Assembly: GCA_023105745.1 (NCBI GenBank)
Contig: JALGQZ010000001.1
Span: 69,911,991-69,975,990 of the forward strand
Length of the DNA stretch: 64,000 nt
Direction of reading: 5' to 3'
From: Austropuccinia psidii
Taxonomy: Eukaryota; Basidiomycota; Pucciniomycetes; Pucciniales; Sphaerophragmiaceae
The notes beneath the pieces were generated by a model. The model was not told the origin of the DNA, searched no databases, and saw only the letters and a list, made by a program, of their open reading frames with translations. Both the position numbers and the translations under genes were made by a program. Shown piece after piece: positions 45,761-56,628 of this stretch; position 1 is the first letter of the stretch, and every line of letters starts with the position of its first letter.

Positions 45761-47324
45761 ACCCAGGGAGGGGGGAGGATTTAATCAGCAAGAATCCAAT
45801 TAATTATCAACAAATAATCAAGCAAGATGAAATTCAAGCATCAAAATTCTTTTCAGTCAAGGTGGATTCTTTTTCAAATTTTATTGACTCAATTCAGGAG
45901 GAATTATGGCTAGATTATCATTACAGGAGTATTCTTCAGGATTTGGGTAAAGGTACATCTGACCAAGTTTATTCTCTTGATTACTCTTCCCAGCTTTGCC
46001 TTTTCAAACATCATGTGGTGGTTCCAAATGACCCCACAATTCAACTCAGCATACTTCAAAAGCAGCATGACTCTCCTCTAGCTGTACACCCTGGCCAAGA
46101 GAAGACTCTTCAACTTGTCAAGCGGGATTTTCACTGTCCTTACATGACTCAATTTACACTTATTATGTCTCATCCTGTCAACAGTGTTCAAGAAACAACA
46201 ATATTCATCACAGAAATTTTGAGCTCCTCAAACCTCTTCCAATTACAAATGTTCCTTGTATTTGTCTTTCAATGTATTTAATAACTCAATTTCCACTGTG
46301 CAATTCTTTTTAATCAATCCTTTTCATAGTGGACAGATGCTCAAAAATGGCAGTTTTTATTCCAACAGTTTCTTCAATAACATCACTGTATTTGGCCCAT
46401 TTATTAATCAAGAATATCTTTTCAAAGCATGGTCTTCCTTCAAGAAATTTCAGTGATAGAGGTTCTCTTTTTGTTTCATCTTTTTGGACCAATCTTTTTC
46501 AGAAGCTCAAGATTTCAAGAGATCTGTAAACTGCTTATAATCCAGAAACTGATGGACAGACAGAGAGGGTAAATCAGATAATAAAACAGTACTTTTGAAT
46601 GTATTTCATTTATCATCAAGATGATGAGAACACCTGGCTCCCTCTAGCTAAATTTGCCTACAATAACTCTGAACACTCTTCAACAAAACAATCACCTTTT
46701 TTCACTGTTTATGAAAGAGATCCTCAATTTGACTTAGCCTACATTACTCAAGATACTCCTGCTGGAAAGGTATCAACACAAATTCAATCAGTAAAGAGAG
46801 ACATCAAAAGAGAACTTGATGTTTCCATAAAAAGGCTTAAGAGGTATGCATATAAAAGTAGAGAAATTCCACTTATTTTAAATCCTGGTGACATGGTATG
46901 GCCTTTTACCAGAATATCAAATCAACTAGACCCACCAAAACCCTTTCTGAAAGATGGTTGGGTCCTTTTCCAATCTTGAAGACAGGAACAACTAATTCCA
47001 ACCTCTCAATGGAAGTCCATACACCCAGCATTCCATATTTCACTCTTAGAATCAGTCAAAACATCAACAATCCCAAATTGGCATCAAAGTACCCCTCCTC
47101 CAATTATCATTGAAGAAGAAGAGGAATGGGATCTCTCTCAAATACTAGACTCAAAGTTCATGAGAGGAAAATTATGGTATTTAGTGGAATGGAAAGGTTT
47201 CAGTTGAGACCCAGAAATATTCACTTGGGAGCCATCTGAAAGCCTCAAGAATTTTCCTGAACCTGTCAAGAATGTACATTCTTTATATCCTGAAAATCCA
47301 GGACCCAATTCTCCAAGAGCTTGA
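45718..47324 (+). pseudogene. Integrase and chromodomain of copy B
   Basis: A linker and zinc-binding start (QHDSPLAVHPGQEKT, two His kept) run in the frame 45718-46281; the Cys pair is lost to a frameshift. The core reads DRCSKMAVFIP, NFSDRGSLF (second Asp) and, after TAA at 46527-46529, TERVNQ (Glu). TGA at about 46596. The frame continues (NTWLPLAKFAYNN, SPFFTVYERDP) until a shift near 46910. The chromodomain at about 47113-47324 reads EEEEWDLSQILDSK, LWYLVEWKGF, with an in-frame TGA at 47205-47207. The normal stop is TGA at 47322-47324. Same family as 37-1104. Confidence 0.85.
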
Positions 47325-48116
47325 CTTTATATGGTGCTTGGTGGGGAGAGAAATCACCAAAGGTAAGTCCCACTCCTGGCATGCACCTTTAGAGATATTA
47401 TACCCTTCTTTTTGTAGGCATCACCCTGACCACTCTCTGAGCACTCCGCAATATTTTGACACAGATCTTTGGCTAGGCTTTCAAAATCAACTCCAAATTT
47501 ATGGACATTTTCATTTGGGCAAATGGACTATCCTTTCTGAATTATTTTCCAAGACATTATCCTTTTCAATTTATCCTTTCAAAAATTCTTTTAATTTTAT
47601 GGCACTAACGGGAGTGGTAACTACCAAAGTCAAGTGCCTCTCCTGGTGTGCACTACCCTTAAGGGTCTACAATCTGTCAAAGCATCACCTTGGCCACTCT
47701 GTGAGCACCTGGAATACCATTTACCTTTCCATGTCATTGGCCAATTTCCAAATCAATACCAACCTTGGTGATGAAGGTTGGAATTTCCTCAAGATTAATT
47801 TATTTTTCTTTCTCTTATCTTCATTTTCATTATTTTATTTCTATTTTTTATTTTTAGTTTAAGTTTTTCTTTTATCAAATCAAATTTCATGTCACAAAGA
47901 AACATCAATCATTTATATTCATCAACAATCTTTAAGCCAATGTCAAATAAAGATTAAGCAAGACCCACGTCATATGCCAGCATTTTAATATCAGTATCAA
48001 TTTTTCTTTCTCAAAAGAACTCCTCCTTATCTCTCTGCCAAAATTCTTTCCCATAGCCTCAACAGGCTTGACCTTTTCTTGGTGCTCAAGAGCTCACCAT
48101 TTCAAGGTGGGGGTAC
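47325..48116 (+). repeat. 3' non-coding region of copy B with the duplicated unit
   Basis: Two units of about 115 bp start near 47332 and 47597, matching those of the other copies. A polypurine tract (AAGGTGGGGG, 48104-48113) precedes the LTR. The 196-codon frame at 47272-47862 crosses this region from the chromodomain end and is not supported as a gene. Confidence 0.7.
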
Positions 48117-49537
48117 TGTCACGATCATTTCAATTCACCCTCTTCGACCTCCATATGGCATATCAATACCATATCCATAATCCATGGCCAAATTGGCCAT
48201 TTCACTATCTGGGGCCACCTTGCCCCCTTCATCATCATCAGGCCTTGCTTTTGGGCACTCTTAGATATTTTCCAGTCAACAGGGAATATACATCCCAAAA
48301 GACTGTATTTGTCTTTTTCAGCTTTAAATACAGTTTTGCACATTTTTGCCCATTTTGCAAACTTTTGTGTATTCTGCTGTATTCCGTCCTTTTATTCCCT
48401 TTTCCCATGTAGTATAAGAAATATGCCAAAATGGCCATATTAGGATATTTGGGGCTTAATTGCCAGTTTTGTGCATTTTTGCAAACACAGTTTTAAATCT
48501 GTATAAGCTGTATTTGGCCTGAAACTCCAAAATGGTCAAAACACCCAAAACACTTTGTCACCCCTGAAGCCACCCAAAGCCCATTTTTCCCTCATATCCT
48601 CCTGGCATACTTTCAAAAGACCTTAGGCCACTTTCACCCTCCAATAACCAAAAGTGCCATAAATGGTGTTATACACCATTATGAATCTTTTTTCACCAGA
48701 AATCCAATTGTTCCAATATCAAAGGGTTATTTCAACATTCCAAAAGTTCATCAAGGCTCAAGGACAAGTGTTTCTATCAAACATCAATGATGCCATCAAG
48801 AAATCATTTAATATTCTCATTCACAGTATTCCTCAAAGGGGATACTGGCAGTTCATTCTCAAGGGATATTCAAGAGGTAGCTCACAAATAATATGTCAAG
48901 TGTCAATGCTCCATCAATACCCCTTGGATGCCACATTCATTCAATGAATTCTGTATTCATCAAGACATGTATTTTAATTTTACACCATGGCAAGATCATC
49001 CAACACAGTTCATTTCTCAATTTGGCAAGGTATACATTCCATCAGACAATCAATACAGCTCCCAGTATTCAATACAGATAAGCTGCCAGCCTGGAGTAGT
49101 CAAGCTCTCAGCTTTTTACATATATCAGCCTCCTTTGACCCTGGGGTGGTTTCCCCCAGTCAATTAATATCTGTTGATTTTAGTTTATCTTTATTTATCT
49201 TTTCATTTTGTTCAGTGAAAACTGATATTATAAAGTCAGTCATTTAGCACCTCTTCTTTTCTTTCTTTTCTTGGCAATGGATATTGGTGGTCATATCCTT
49301 TACTAATTCCTCTGTTCATTCTGGAAGGTTGAAACAGTGATTAAGGATTTACTTGGTTGGCTCTTTGGTCATTTGGCTTGTTATTTCTCTTATTGCACTT
49401 CATTTCATACCTGCATATTTCTCAGAGAAATTCATTGCTTTTATTCCTGAAGTCTTTATTCTTTTGAGTCTTCCAGAGGAGTTTCCTGATTACTGGGTTC
49501 TTGCACACTCTTGTTGTTCCCAAGAGCCCCTCTGACA
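48117..49537 (+). repeat. 3' LTR (1421 bp) of copy B
   Basis: Starts TGTCACGATC and ends CTCTGACA, where the partner has CTGTGACA. Full-length match to 30112-31582. Its last base is followed directly by Copia integrase sequence on the minus strand (49538). Confidence 0.9.
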
Positions 49538-49860
49538 GATTTGAATTGGTTGACTATTTTTAAAAAATAATGAAACCCAGATATGGATGAGGGAAAGATG
49601 GGGAACACAAGGTCAACATGAAAACAGTCTAATGATAAACTCATTTGTTCAAACTCATCATTTAAGGGTAGTAAGTTTGCTTTGTTGAATTCACAGACTT
49701 GACAGGTATGGTGAAGTGGAGGGAGTGTCATGTATTTGAGGAGCCTCCCCTGGATGTCCAGGGAGACTGTGCCAGAGATTGGTCAGAGATTGAGTGGTGA
49801 CAATTGTTGGGAAAGAGTAGTTGACTCACATAAGATTGTTGAATATTGTTCCCTTGCATG
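49538..49860 (-). pseudogene. Copia pre-integrase domain and integrase start
   Basis: Minus-strand reading gives WHSLPGHPG (the pre-integrase HxxLGH region, about 49780), then after a frameshift LLKYMTLPPLHHTCQVCEFNK with the zinc-binding CxxC. The integrase core start follows: LSLDCFHVDLVFPIFPSSIS and GFHYFLKIVNQF. The reading runs in frame to the last base before the Ty3 LTR at 49537, so the break is exactly at the insertion point. Catalytic Asp of the first motif (HVDL) is present; the rest of the core is missing. Confidence 0.8.
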
Positions 49861-49869
49861 GCCCTTTGA

Positions 49870-51635
49870 GATATGAACACCTATCCAAAAAAGTCACAAA
49901 ATCTTTTGAAATACTTATTTTAATAATAATAATTGAAATTAATATGTCAATACAAGTAAAAATACCATAAAAAAGGCATAAAAACTTGGTTATCTCAGAA
50001 ACCAATGAATAATAATTCAGAATAAATTACACCATTTTATTTTCCATGAAAGGCTACACAGATAAAATCTTTACCCCATATCTGAAAAGTCAATACTTAC
50101 TGAGAGAACCTGAATATATGCACTTTTATGATCAGTACATATATTTATAGTTTTTAGCTTATATCCTTCAACATATGCATGATAAATTGTTTAACCAAAA
50201 AGAAATTTATCACTTAATAGGTGCAGGAATATAGATATAAGCTTTATTATGCAAGTTATAACCAGTTTTATAACTTACAAGGGTTTCTTGAGAAAAATAA
50301 CAACAGCTGTTGACCACTTTGTTGTGAAAGTGATCCAAACTTCAAAAAGGTAGATATTCAGATTATAATGGTTTTTATGTGAATAATTATGTAATTTTAA
50401 TTATTTTATTCAAGGTATAACCACTTGAAATCCTGGTTTGAAGTTTAAAATATTAAATTTTGACAGAAAAGATGAGTTACAAGAAAAATAATCTAAAATG
50501 GAGTTTTGATTATGTAATTAATCCCTCTTTGAGGCTTAGTGAGAGCATTACAAGCCATCAGAACTCACTCTATGAAGGGCTTTAGCATGTATAACTCAAA
50601 AGGGATGAATGATCAAAGCTTAAGATTAAAAATGATCATTTATGATCACTCACTGTAACCTTATTTTAATTTTAACAGTTATATAAGTGATACCAATGGT
50701 GAATACTAGTATATTGTGATTAATACTGATAAAGTCCATAAATTTTAGGCTTCTTCCAAGCCTATGATGTCAGAAAACATAGAGTTAGGGTGATAAATCT
50801 AAATAATGGTGTAATAATGAGATAATATGGTTTAATTATAATTTAATCATCACTAAAGCTTAAAATAATGATCAATTACAGTGGATACCATCATTAAAAC
50901 TCTACTAGAAGCCTTCTGGACACTATTAGGGAGGATTTGACTATATATAGAGCTGTTTTTACCTCTATTTCCCCATTAGACACATCAAAATATTGAAATA
51001 TTAAATCAAAAGGTAATACCTTTATTATTTATATATAGTTCTATTATATTATCAAAGACTCAAGATGATATTTATTGTAATCATTAATCTTTACATGATT
51101 AAACCATTATTTAGTTGTTTTTGTTAAATTTCTCTTTAAAAGCTTTAATTCCAGGTAAAATCAAGAATATTTGTAATACCTTTATTTTTTGTTTGTAAAT
51201 AAAATTTTAATAAGTTGTTTTGACATTATTTGACATAAAATTATTCAAAATCATTATATTAATTCTAAAAAAGTAGGTTATTTTGTCTTTTATAATTATT
51301 TCTCTTTATTAATATTTTTAATTATCCTTTTATTAATATAAATAGGATTTATATTAATATATAACCTTAATATTGGTAATATTACTGCTATAAACTCTTT
51401 TTTATTATTTAATAACAATTTTTCATGCATTCATTTTTTTTTTGTAACAATAATAAATTCCAATAAATATATTAATTATTAAATATTAATATATTCAATT
51501 TTATAATATAATCTATATTATTTCATTCATTTAAATAATATGAATAGTTTTATGGCATAATTATAATATTTCTTTATCTTATCTATGATTTTAATAAGGA
51601 CATTCAGAGTAGAATAAGTAAAAGATTAGTAATAT
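49870..51635. other. AT-rich interruption inside the Copia element
   Basis: About 1.77 kb of non-coding AT-rich DNA separates two Copia segments that should be nearly adjacent. It is therefore probably an insertion of a non-coding element such as a solo LTR or MITE. I could not fix its ends or a target duplication. Confidence 0.45.
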
Positions 51636-51639
51636 TTAA

Positions 51640-52745
51640 TTATTGTTTCATATTCAAACCTTGAAACTTGAGAATGAAGCTGCCATTTGACTCAAGGGTA
51701 AAAGAGTTATAAGTGCATTTGATGGAAATTTTTTCTTGGAAGAGTTTTAAGAGTCTTATTAGATTTAAATTATATTTAAGGACATACAAGTTTTTTAAGC
51801 TGAGAAATTTTCGCTTGAGCATCATGTTGACTGTCCCAATGCCATTTGTGCGGAGTAAGATTGGGGAGTAACCTTTTGCTACTTGAATGTTGGGTGTTTC
51901 TTTGAAGAGAACAAAAAATTCCTTTCAGTTGAACATGTTATGTGTAACACTACAGTCAACAATGAGGAACTAACAAGAACAGGGGAGGTTTTTCCACATG
52001 ATGATTTCTTGAGCTGCAGAAACAAAGTGGGCTTCTGTGCTTGTATTGATTCCTTTTTTTCTTTTGTTGTCTCAATGAGGTGGTTAAAGGTGATGATGTT
52101 TAGCAAAACACTCTTTGGTAGTGTGGTTGGTGCAATTTGGGTTATGCTTATCATTAGTGCAATATTTAGTGATATTGTGAGGTCCTGATGATTCAAAGAG
52201 GTGAGCAGATTCTTTAGTGGAGAGATTTTTTTCTTTGAGTCAGGGTTGCTTTTAAGATCTTGTAGTTTGGAAAGGATGAGATCTGATTTTTCAACCAGAT
52301 CATTCTTGAGGGTGAGGACTTCAATGTATTGGTGTAACTTGGAGTCACTACTCAGATTTCCCAATATGGTGAAAGAGAGTAGTTTGTGTGTTACAATCAT
52401 GTTTACAGATTTAAGATCCAACATGACCCTATAACTGTTGTTGATATATTCTTGGAGGTCTCCACTGTAACTTGATTTCAGCCAGTCCATCCATTCTCAA
52501 CCTCTATCAATTTCTCTCTTGGAGGGGTTTTGCTTGTTGATCTTGGTCCAGAGTAAGTGAGAGTTTTTAATAGTCTCCTGCTTAACACATTTGAGAAAAA
52601 ACTTGGTTGCTTATTTGAGAGGCAATGATGTTAACTTCCTCATAGCTTGACTTTTTCCACTTGTTTGAGATAGTTGTGGATGCTTCTGGATCAGAAGATT
52701 TTTTGACAGAGTTATTTTTGGTCTCTCAACCTTAATCCATGAATA
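51640..52745 (-). pseudogene. Copia gag and adjoining pol segment
   Basis: Minus-strand reading from about 52735 gives KKSSDPEASTTISNKWKKSS then YEEVNIIASQISNQVFS. After a shift it reads LLWTKINKQNPSKREIDRG and the 52490-51879 frame (EWMDWLKSSYSGDLQEYINN, LKSVNMIVTHKLLSFTILGN, KLHQYIEVLTLKNDL), the alpha-helical gag typical of Copia elements. The end of that frame drifts into protease-region words. The segment 51825-51640 (LKNLYVLKYNLNLIRLLKLF) matches the stretch before the pre-integrase domain. Frameshifts and stops make it inactive. The plus-strand frames here are shadows. Confidence 0.75.
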
Positions 52746-52746
52746 C

Positions 52747-52820
52747 CAAGCACTGAAGGACTTTAATCCTCATTGTCAACATTCATGAGCAATGATCTTT
52801 ACCAATTGAGCTAAGTGCTT
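52747..52820 (-). tRNA. Degenerate tRNA-like sequence, possibly tRNA-Met pseudogene
   Basis: The 74-nt minus-strand sequence has a perfect 7-bp acceptor stem (AAGCACT/AGTGCTT), a canonical A-box (TAGCTCAATTGG) and a weak B-box-like part (GGATTAAAGTCC). The possible anticodon loop is CTCATGA with CAT in the anticodon position. The D stem is only half paired. The anticodon stem CATTG pairs only with CAATG seven bases too far away, and the variable loop is too short. It reads as a decayed tRNA or tRNA-derived repeat just upstream of the Copia gag. Confidence 0.35.
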
Positions 52821-54150
52821 GTTGCAGATGAGCAGTGAGTTAAGAACGCACGCCGGCTTTGACTATGTATTAGCCCTGCCTAATCATGGTGCAGCAGGTG
52901 TGCAAGCATGCTTAAGAGCAGATATAACATGCTTCAATATTTTTCACAAACATTGAGGAGATCCTTTGATCTCAAGAGGATAGTGATACAGCCATACCAT
53001 TTGCTGAGACTTGTTCCAGTCGGAATGGGTATTGATGAAATATCTTGATCAATGTTGTGTTCAGCCATAGTACATCTTGGTGACCACCATAAGTTTGTTT
53101 CAAGCCTGTAAGACTTTAAATCTGTTAAAAGGTGAAACTACACAATAGAATTATATTAATGAATTTAAACACAGTAAAAGGTATTTATAGTGAATGAGAA
53201 GTACCTAAACAGTGGACTAAAAGTGTTTACACAAATAATAACTAGGCTGATTGATAAGTTTGGAAGCTACAAGATCAACAAACACTGATTGCAATTACAT
53301 GTCATTAGGTTAGTCTTGAAGGAAGATATATGATTGAGAAGAATATACTTTACCTGAAATAATTGCAAGAATTATTAACCAAAAATAAATAGAAGGAAAG
53401 AAATTTATAAGAAAGAAAAGGGAATCAAGATAAAAAAAAGATAAAAAGATAGTAAGATACAAAAAAGAAACAGAAAGATAAAGTCAAAGGAGGGGAGTCA
53501 AAGAATGATACTGATGATTGTTTGAGGAGTCAAGCTTAAATATTTTCAGATGTTGAGTTTTTAGTGGTTTGTTTTGTGAGTAATGTGCAGGATCTGTGCA
53601 TGGTCGTCTTGTCAATCATTGCGGTGTTAGCTGCACATAATCTTCTTGTTGATCGTTGTGACTTTAGAAGATTTGGAAGTGTGCTGTTTTAGTTTTCTAC
53701 ACTTAGATGACCCTCTCCAGTGTTTGGGAAATACTTGGAAAAATTGAGATGTTTAGAGGTCTCATTAAGAGCTTTTGTATATCTTGTTGAGGGATATTTT
53801 GTATTAGCAATACATATAAAACAAGTGTTCTATGTGAAAAGGAAGAGACGTCTATAGCTTTTTTGGTAAGGAAGTGAAATATAGTGATTTGATACTTGAA
53901 TTTATTTCAATATTAAGTCATTCGAGTTATAATATTGCCTCTAAAGCCCTGGTACTTGTTTTCCACATCATGGGTCCCTTGGTGGAATTTTTGGCTCAAG
54001 TAAATTCCCATTTCTTCAGAAAGAATTCTAAATCCTTTCTGGGTAGATCAAAGACTATCGATTCTTTTTGTTCCTCATTTTCAGTTAGATCATTTATGCA
54101 GTACACTAAAGGTATACTTTTTTCATATATTTAGACTCTGTTGTTTAATA
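52821..54150. other. Intergenic region, no supported gene
   Basis: AT-rich, purine-rich stretch near 53380-53510. An 86-codon plus frame (53874-54134) shows no motif I know. CpG begins to appear from about 53600. Confidence 0.4.
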
Positions 54151-55308
54151 GAAAAAGGTTATTGGCGTCATTTTAGTTGACTTTATTTGAAATCCTGTGC
54201 CAAACGACCAGAAATTCAGATGGGTGAATCGGTTCGCAAGTCCTTATTGGTTGGTGGCCATTGTGATTTTGCTTTTCTATGGTTGTTAAATTTCCAGGGA
54301 CCATATGGTAAGCATCCTATTGAACCCACTTCCAGAGGTCTTAAATTTATTTTTTAATTATGGGTTGTGGGATTTCCTATACCTAATTGGTAAGCTACCA
54401 TAGAATCCCGATGGAGCCGGAATCATCAGCCTAGCTCATATAAATAAATTCATTTAGTTCAAGATTTCTTGATACTCTTTGGAGGTCATTCTTAGCAGAC
54501 GAAGATTTTCAGGAGGGATGCTCAAGTATTGGGGGTTCAAGTCAGTATGGAGGTTTAGTTTTAAACTCAGTCTAGTCATTCCTGAATCGCAATAAGCTCA
54601 ATACTTTCTGATGTCTTGGTTTTCTCATGTTTTTCTGATCCAGTGCCACGATGTATTTTAATATTAATTTGATCTCGCGCGTTTTTTGAAAATACGTACT
54701 GGAGTTATGGAGGATAATGCACCCTTCAAGAAAATTTTCAAGCTTTTGACAATGTTGTGAGGAGAGTCCAGTTGGTGGTTGTGATGCAGCTTACAATTAG
54801 GAGGTTCTGATTGGGAGTATGGAATTGGGCTTCATCAGAGCTTTGAGGACTGTTGAAGACATGTTGGTGGTTCATGATGTTAGGGATTATGGTGCCTTGA
54901 TTTTGGTGAAAAAGATCAAAAAACATGAGTTGGCATTGTCCGTCAGCGCAACGTACACAACAATACGTCAGCTAAAGCGCGGTCGTGGGGGTTGATATTT
55001 TTCTCATCCCTTCTAGTAGGTTAAAAGCTAGCTTAGCTGCTGAGCCCAGCGTTTGATTCCTCAAGTGATTGACAGCCCCTCAATGAATTTAAACTGATGT
55101 GGGATGATCACCCGGCCGACCAAGCGCCCGTCTGAATGACAAAAATGGGGTGTAACTGATGCATTGATTTGTGATGAGATGCCAAAGCTGACAGTTAGGG
55201 TGGTCTGTTGAGAAGTAGCAAGAGGGTCTTAAATCAAATTATAACCCAAATTTTTTGAGAGGAGAGAGAATATAAGATAGACGAGTACGAGTGCTGCTGT
55301 TGCATGGC
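54151..55308. other. Host-like intergenic DNA
   Basis: Composition is clearly less AT-rich, with CGCGCG, GCGCGG and ACGT words. A 62-codon minus frame (54738-54926, MFFDLFHQNQGTIIP...) could be an exon but has no splice or homology support. No transposon motif seen. Confidence 0.4.
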
Positions 55309-55644
55309 TCAACGGTGGGTTGTGGAATTTTTCCTTACCCCGTAACAGTACTGTTGATTGCCGTGTGAATCACTGCTTTGCAACCCCATGATGATGTGCA
55401 CAGGACACTTCTCGGGTGAAAGGAAAGTTGAGCTCACGCCAAAGTATTTACGCTGTCGAATAGCTTGTGGAGACACCTTTTTGACAGGCAAAACGATTCT
55501 CGAGCGCAAACTGGGAGCGAATCTAGATTGAAAGTGGTGTGAGTTTCTGATTAGGTCTTGGATGACTTGAAGATTGGAACTGCAATATCTTACAGTCAGG
55601 GCCCCCCTGACATTGCCTTTACGGTAGATTGCCTTGGGCCGCAT
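55309..55644 (-). CDS. Hypothetical protein, 111 residues, weak support
   Basis: A single open frame from ATG to stop in the GC-richer host island, basic (many Arg, Lys, His) and Ser-rich, with no membrane segment or known motif. It contains VKKVSPQAIRQRKYFG and ends CYGVRKNSTTHR. The plus strand across the same bases has only a shorter frame. It may equally be one exon of a larger gene or chance. I do not recognise it. Confidence 0.25.
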   Translation of the reverse strand: MRPKAIYRKGNVRGALTVRYCSSNLQVIQDLIRNSHHFQSRFAPSLRSRIVLPVKKVSPQAIRQRKYFGVSSTFLSPEKCPVHIIMGLQSSDSHGNQQYCYGVRKNSTTHR

Positions 55645-56217
55645 TGGTTAAGCTTGCGACATGTTGAGGCTATAAGCGTGACTTGTCTTGACAAAGGAGA
55701 TGGGCTGGAACTAAGGAATCAACAATCCAGCACTAATTCCTGACGCGCTAGGCTAGCACTGCAGGCTGCTGTCTTTGCTACTGTGCTATTCATTTCTATT
55801 TAACGTAGTCAGAATGCGGTGTATGGAAGCAGCTAGGCTTCGAGCTAATGAACCAGCTTGGAAAGTACTGTTGGTGGTACTGTTGGCAACTTGGAGAGGC
55901 GCATAGACTGTCACGGCGGAATTAGGAGGCCACGCTTAGTTGAAGGTGCGATTACGGCCATCGGAAGTTGTGTCTCAGGCTTCTGGATGTCCGTAATCCG
56001 ATGAATGAGGTGATGGCATCGGCAAGTCACCCTCGGCCAACGCCCTCAACGCTGTTTGCAGATGGCATCTCGCTTCGTTTAGGATTCAAAAATACCATGC
56101 TAGCCAGCCCATTAATCTTGAACCATAGCGATCCACCGAAGGTATTCATGGGCGTCTCATTTACAACTATTCGCCTTTTGTGGTATATGTGGGTGGATGC
56201 CTTGGATGCAGTCTGAT
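55645..56217. other. Host intergenic region with short frames only
   Basis: An 82-codon plus frame (55968-56216) is the longest. No motif or splice evidence. Likely upstream DNA of the gene starting at 56463. Confidence 0.35.
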
Positions 56218-56628
56218 CTAGCTGTCAGCGTAATGCAAGGTTTTAGTAATTTGATTAGCGATCAGCAAGACTTCTTCGGAAGCTTCATGTCCCTCAGTTC
56301 TTCTAGCCTCCTTGGCCTCTGGCGCTGAATCAGTTATTCGTTCAGTCCTTGAGCTTTGTAATGCTTCTTGCTTCAATTCTACGTTGTCAGTCTTAAGCCG
56401 ACCGCTTTCGTCGGTCCCCTTTGGATTGCTTTCGCCCACTGATTGGATAGACTGCTCGAAAAATGATAGCGGATGAAGCTGAGGCCTGGAAAGGATACAT
56501 CTTGGGAAGTAATCCGTATCAACATTTGCAAAAATATATCGTTCGTTGTTTTCGTTTTTTGGTTGTTTGGTGGAGAATCTGACAAATTTGCCAACGTCAA
56601 TTATCGTATGCTCTTCCGTGTTGCTTTT
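56218..56628 (-). other. Antisense open frame of about 137 codons, no start codon
   Basis: The minus strand is open from about 56628 to the stop at 56218. Its end is charged and looks protein-like: SFFEQSIQSVGESNPKG, then ELKQEALQSSRTERITDSAP. No ATG lies in frame. An upstream exon would have to sit inside the plus-strand gene that begins at 56463. It is either the 3' exon of a gene convergent with and overlapping that one, or chance. Confidence 0.25.

Larger units (their letters stand above)
30112..49537 (+). mobile_element. Ty3/Gypsy copy B, complete in outline, split by a nested element
   Basis: LTR (30112-31582), leader, gag (32365-33700), protease (about 33760-34120), then interruption by the nested element at 34492-44498. 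RT and RNase H resume at 44504, followed by integrase, chromodomain (to 47324), 3' non-coding region and LTR (48117-49537). All domains are in chromovirus order. Without the insertion it spans about 9.4 kb. Many stops and frameshifts make it inactive. The first five bases after its right LTR are GATTT; no matching left duplication can be expected because the left LTR is shared. Confidence 0.85.
49538..52745 (-). mobile_element. Ty1/Copia element remnant (gag to start of integrase), cut by the Ty3 LTR
   Basis: On the minus strand: gag (52745-51879), a protease-downstream segment (51825-51640), an AT-rich interruption (about 51640-49870), then the pre-integrase domain and the start of integrase, ending at 49538 beside the Ty3 LTR. 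The remaining integrase, RT, RNase H and LTR are not found left of the Ty3 tandem pair, so they were lost or separated. Confidence 0.75.

Noticed and set aside
47272..47862. 196-codon plus frame across the 3' non-coding region of copy B
   Set aside because: Covers the duplicated non-coding unit; the true chromodomain frame ends at 47324 in another phase.
51883..52434. Plus-strand frames of 101 and 77 codons
   Set aside because: Shadows of the Copia gag on the minus strand.
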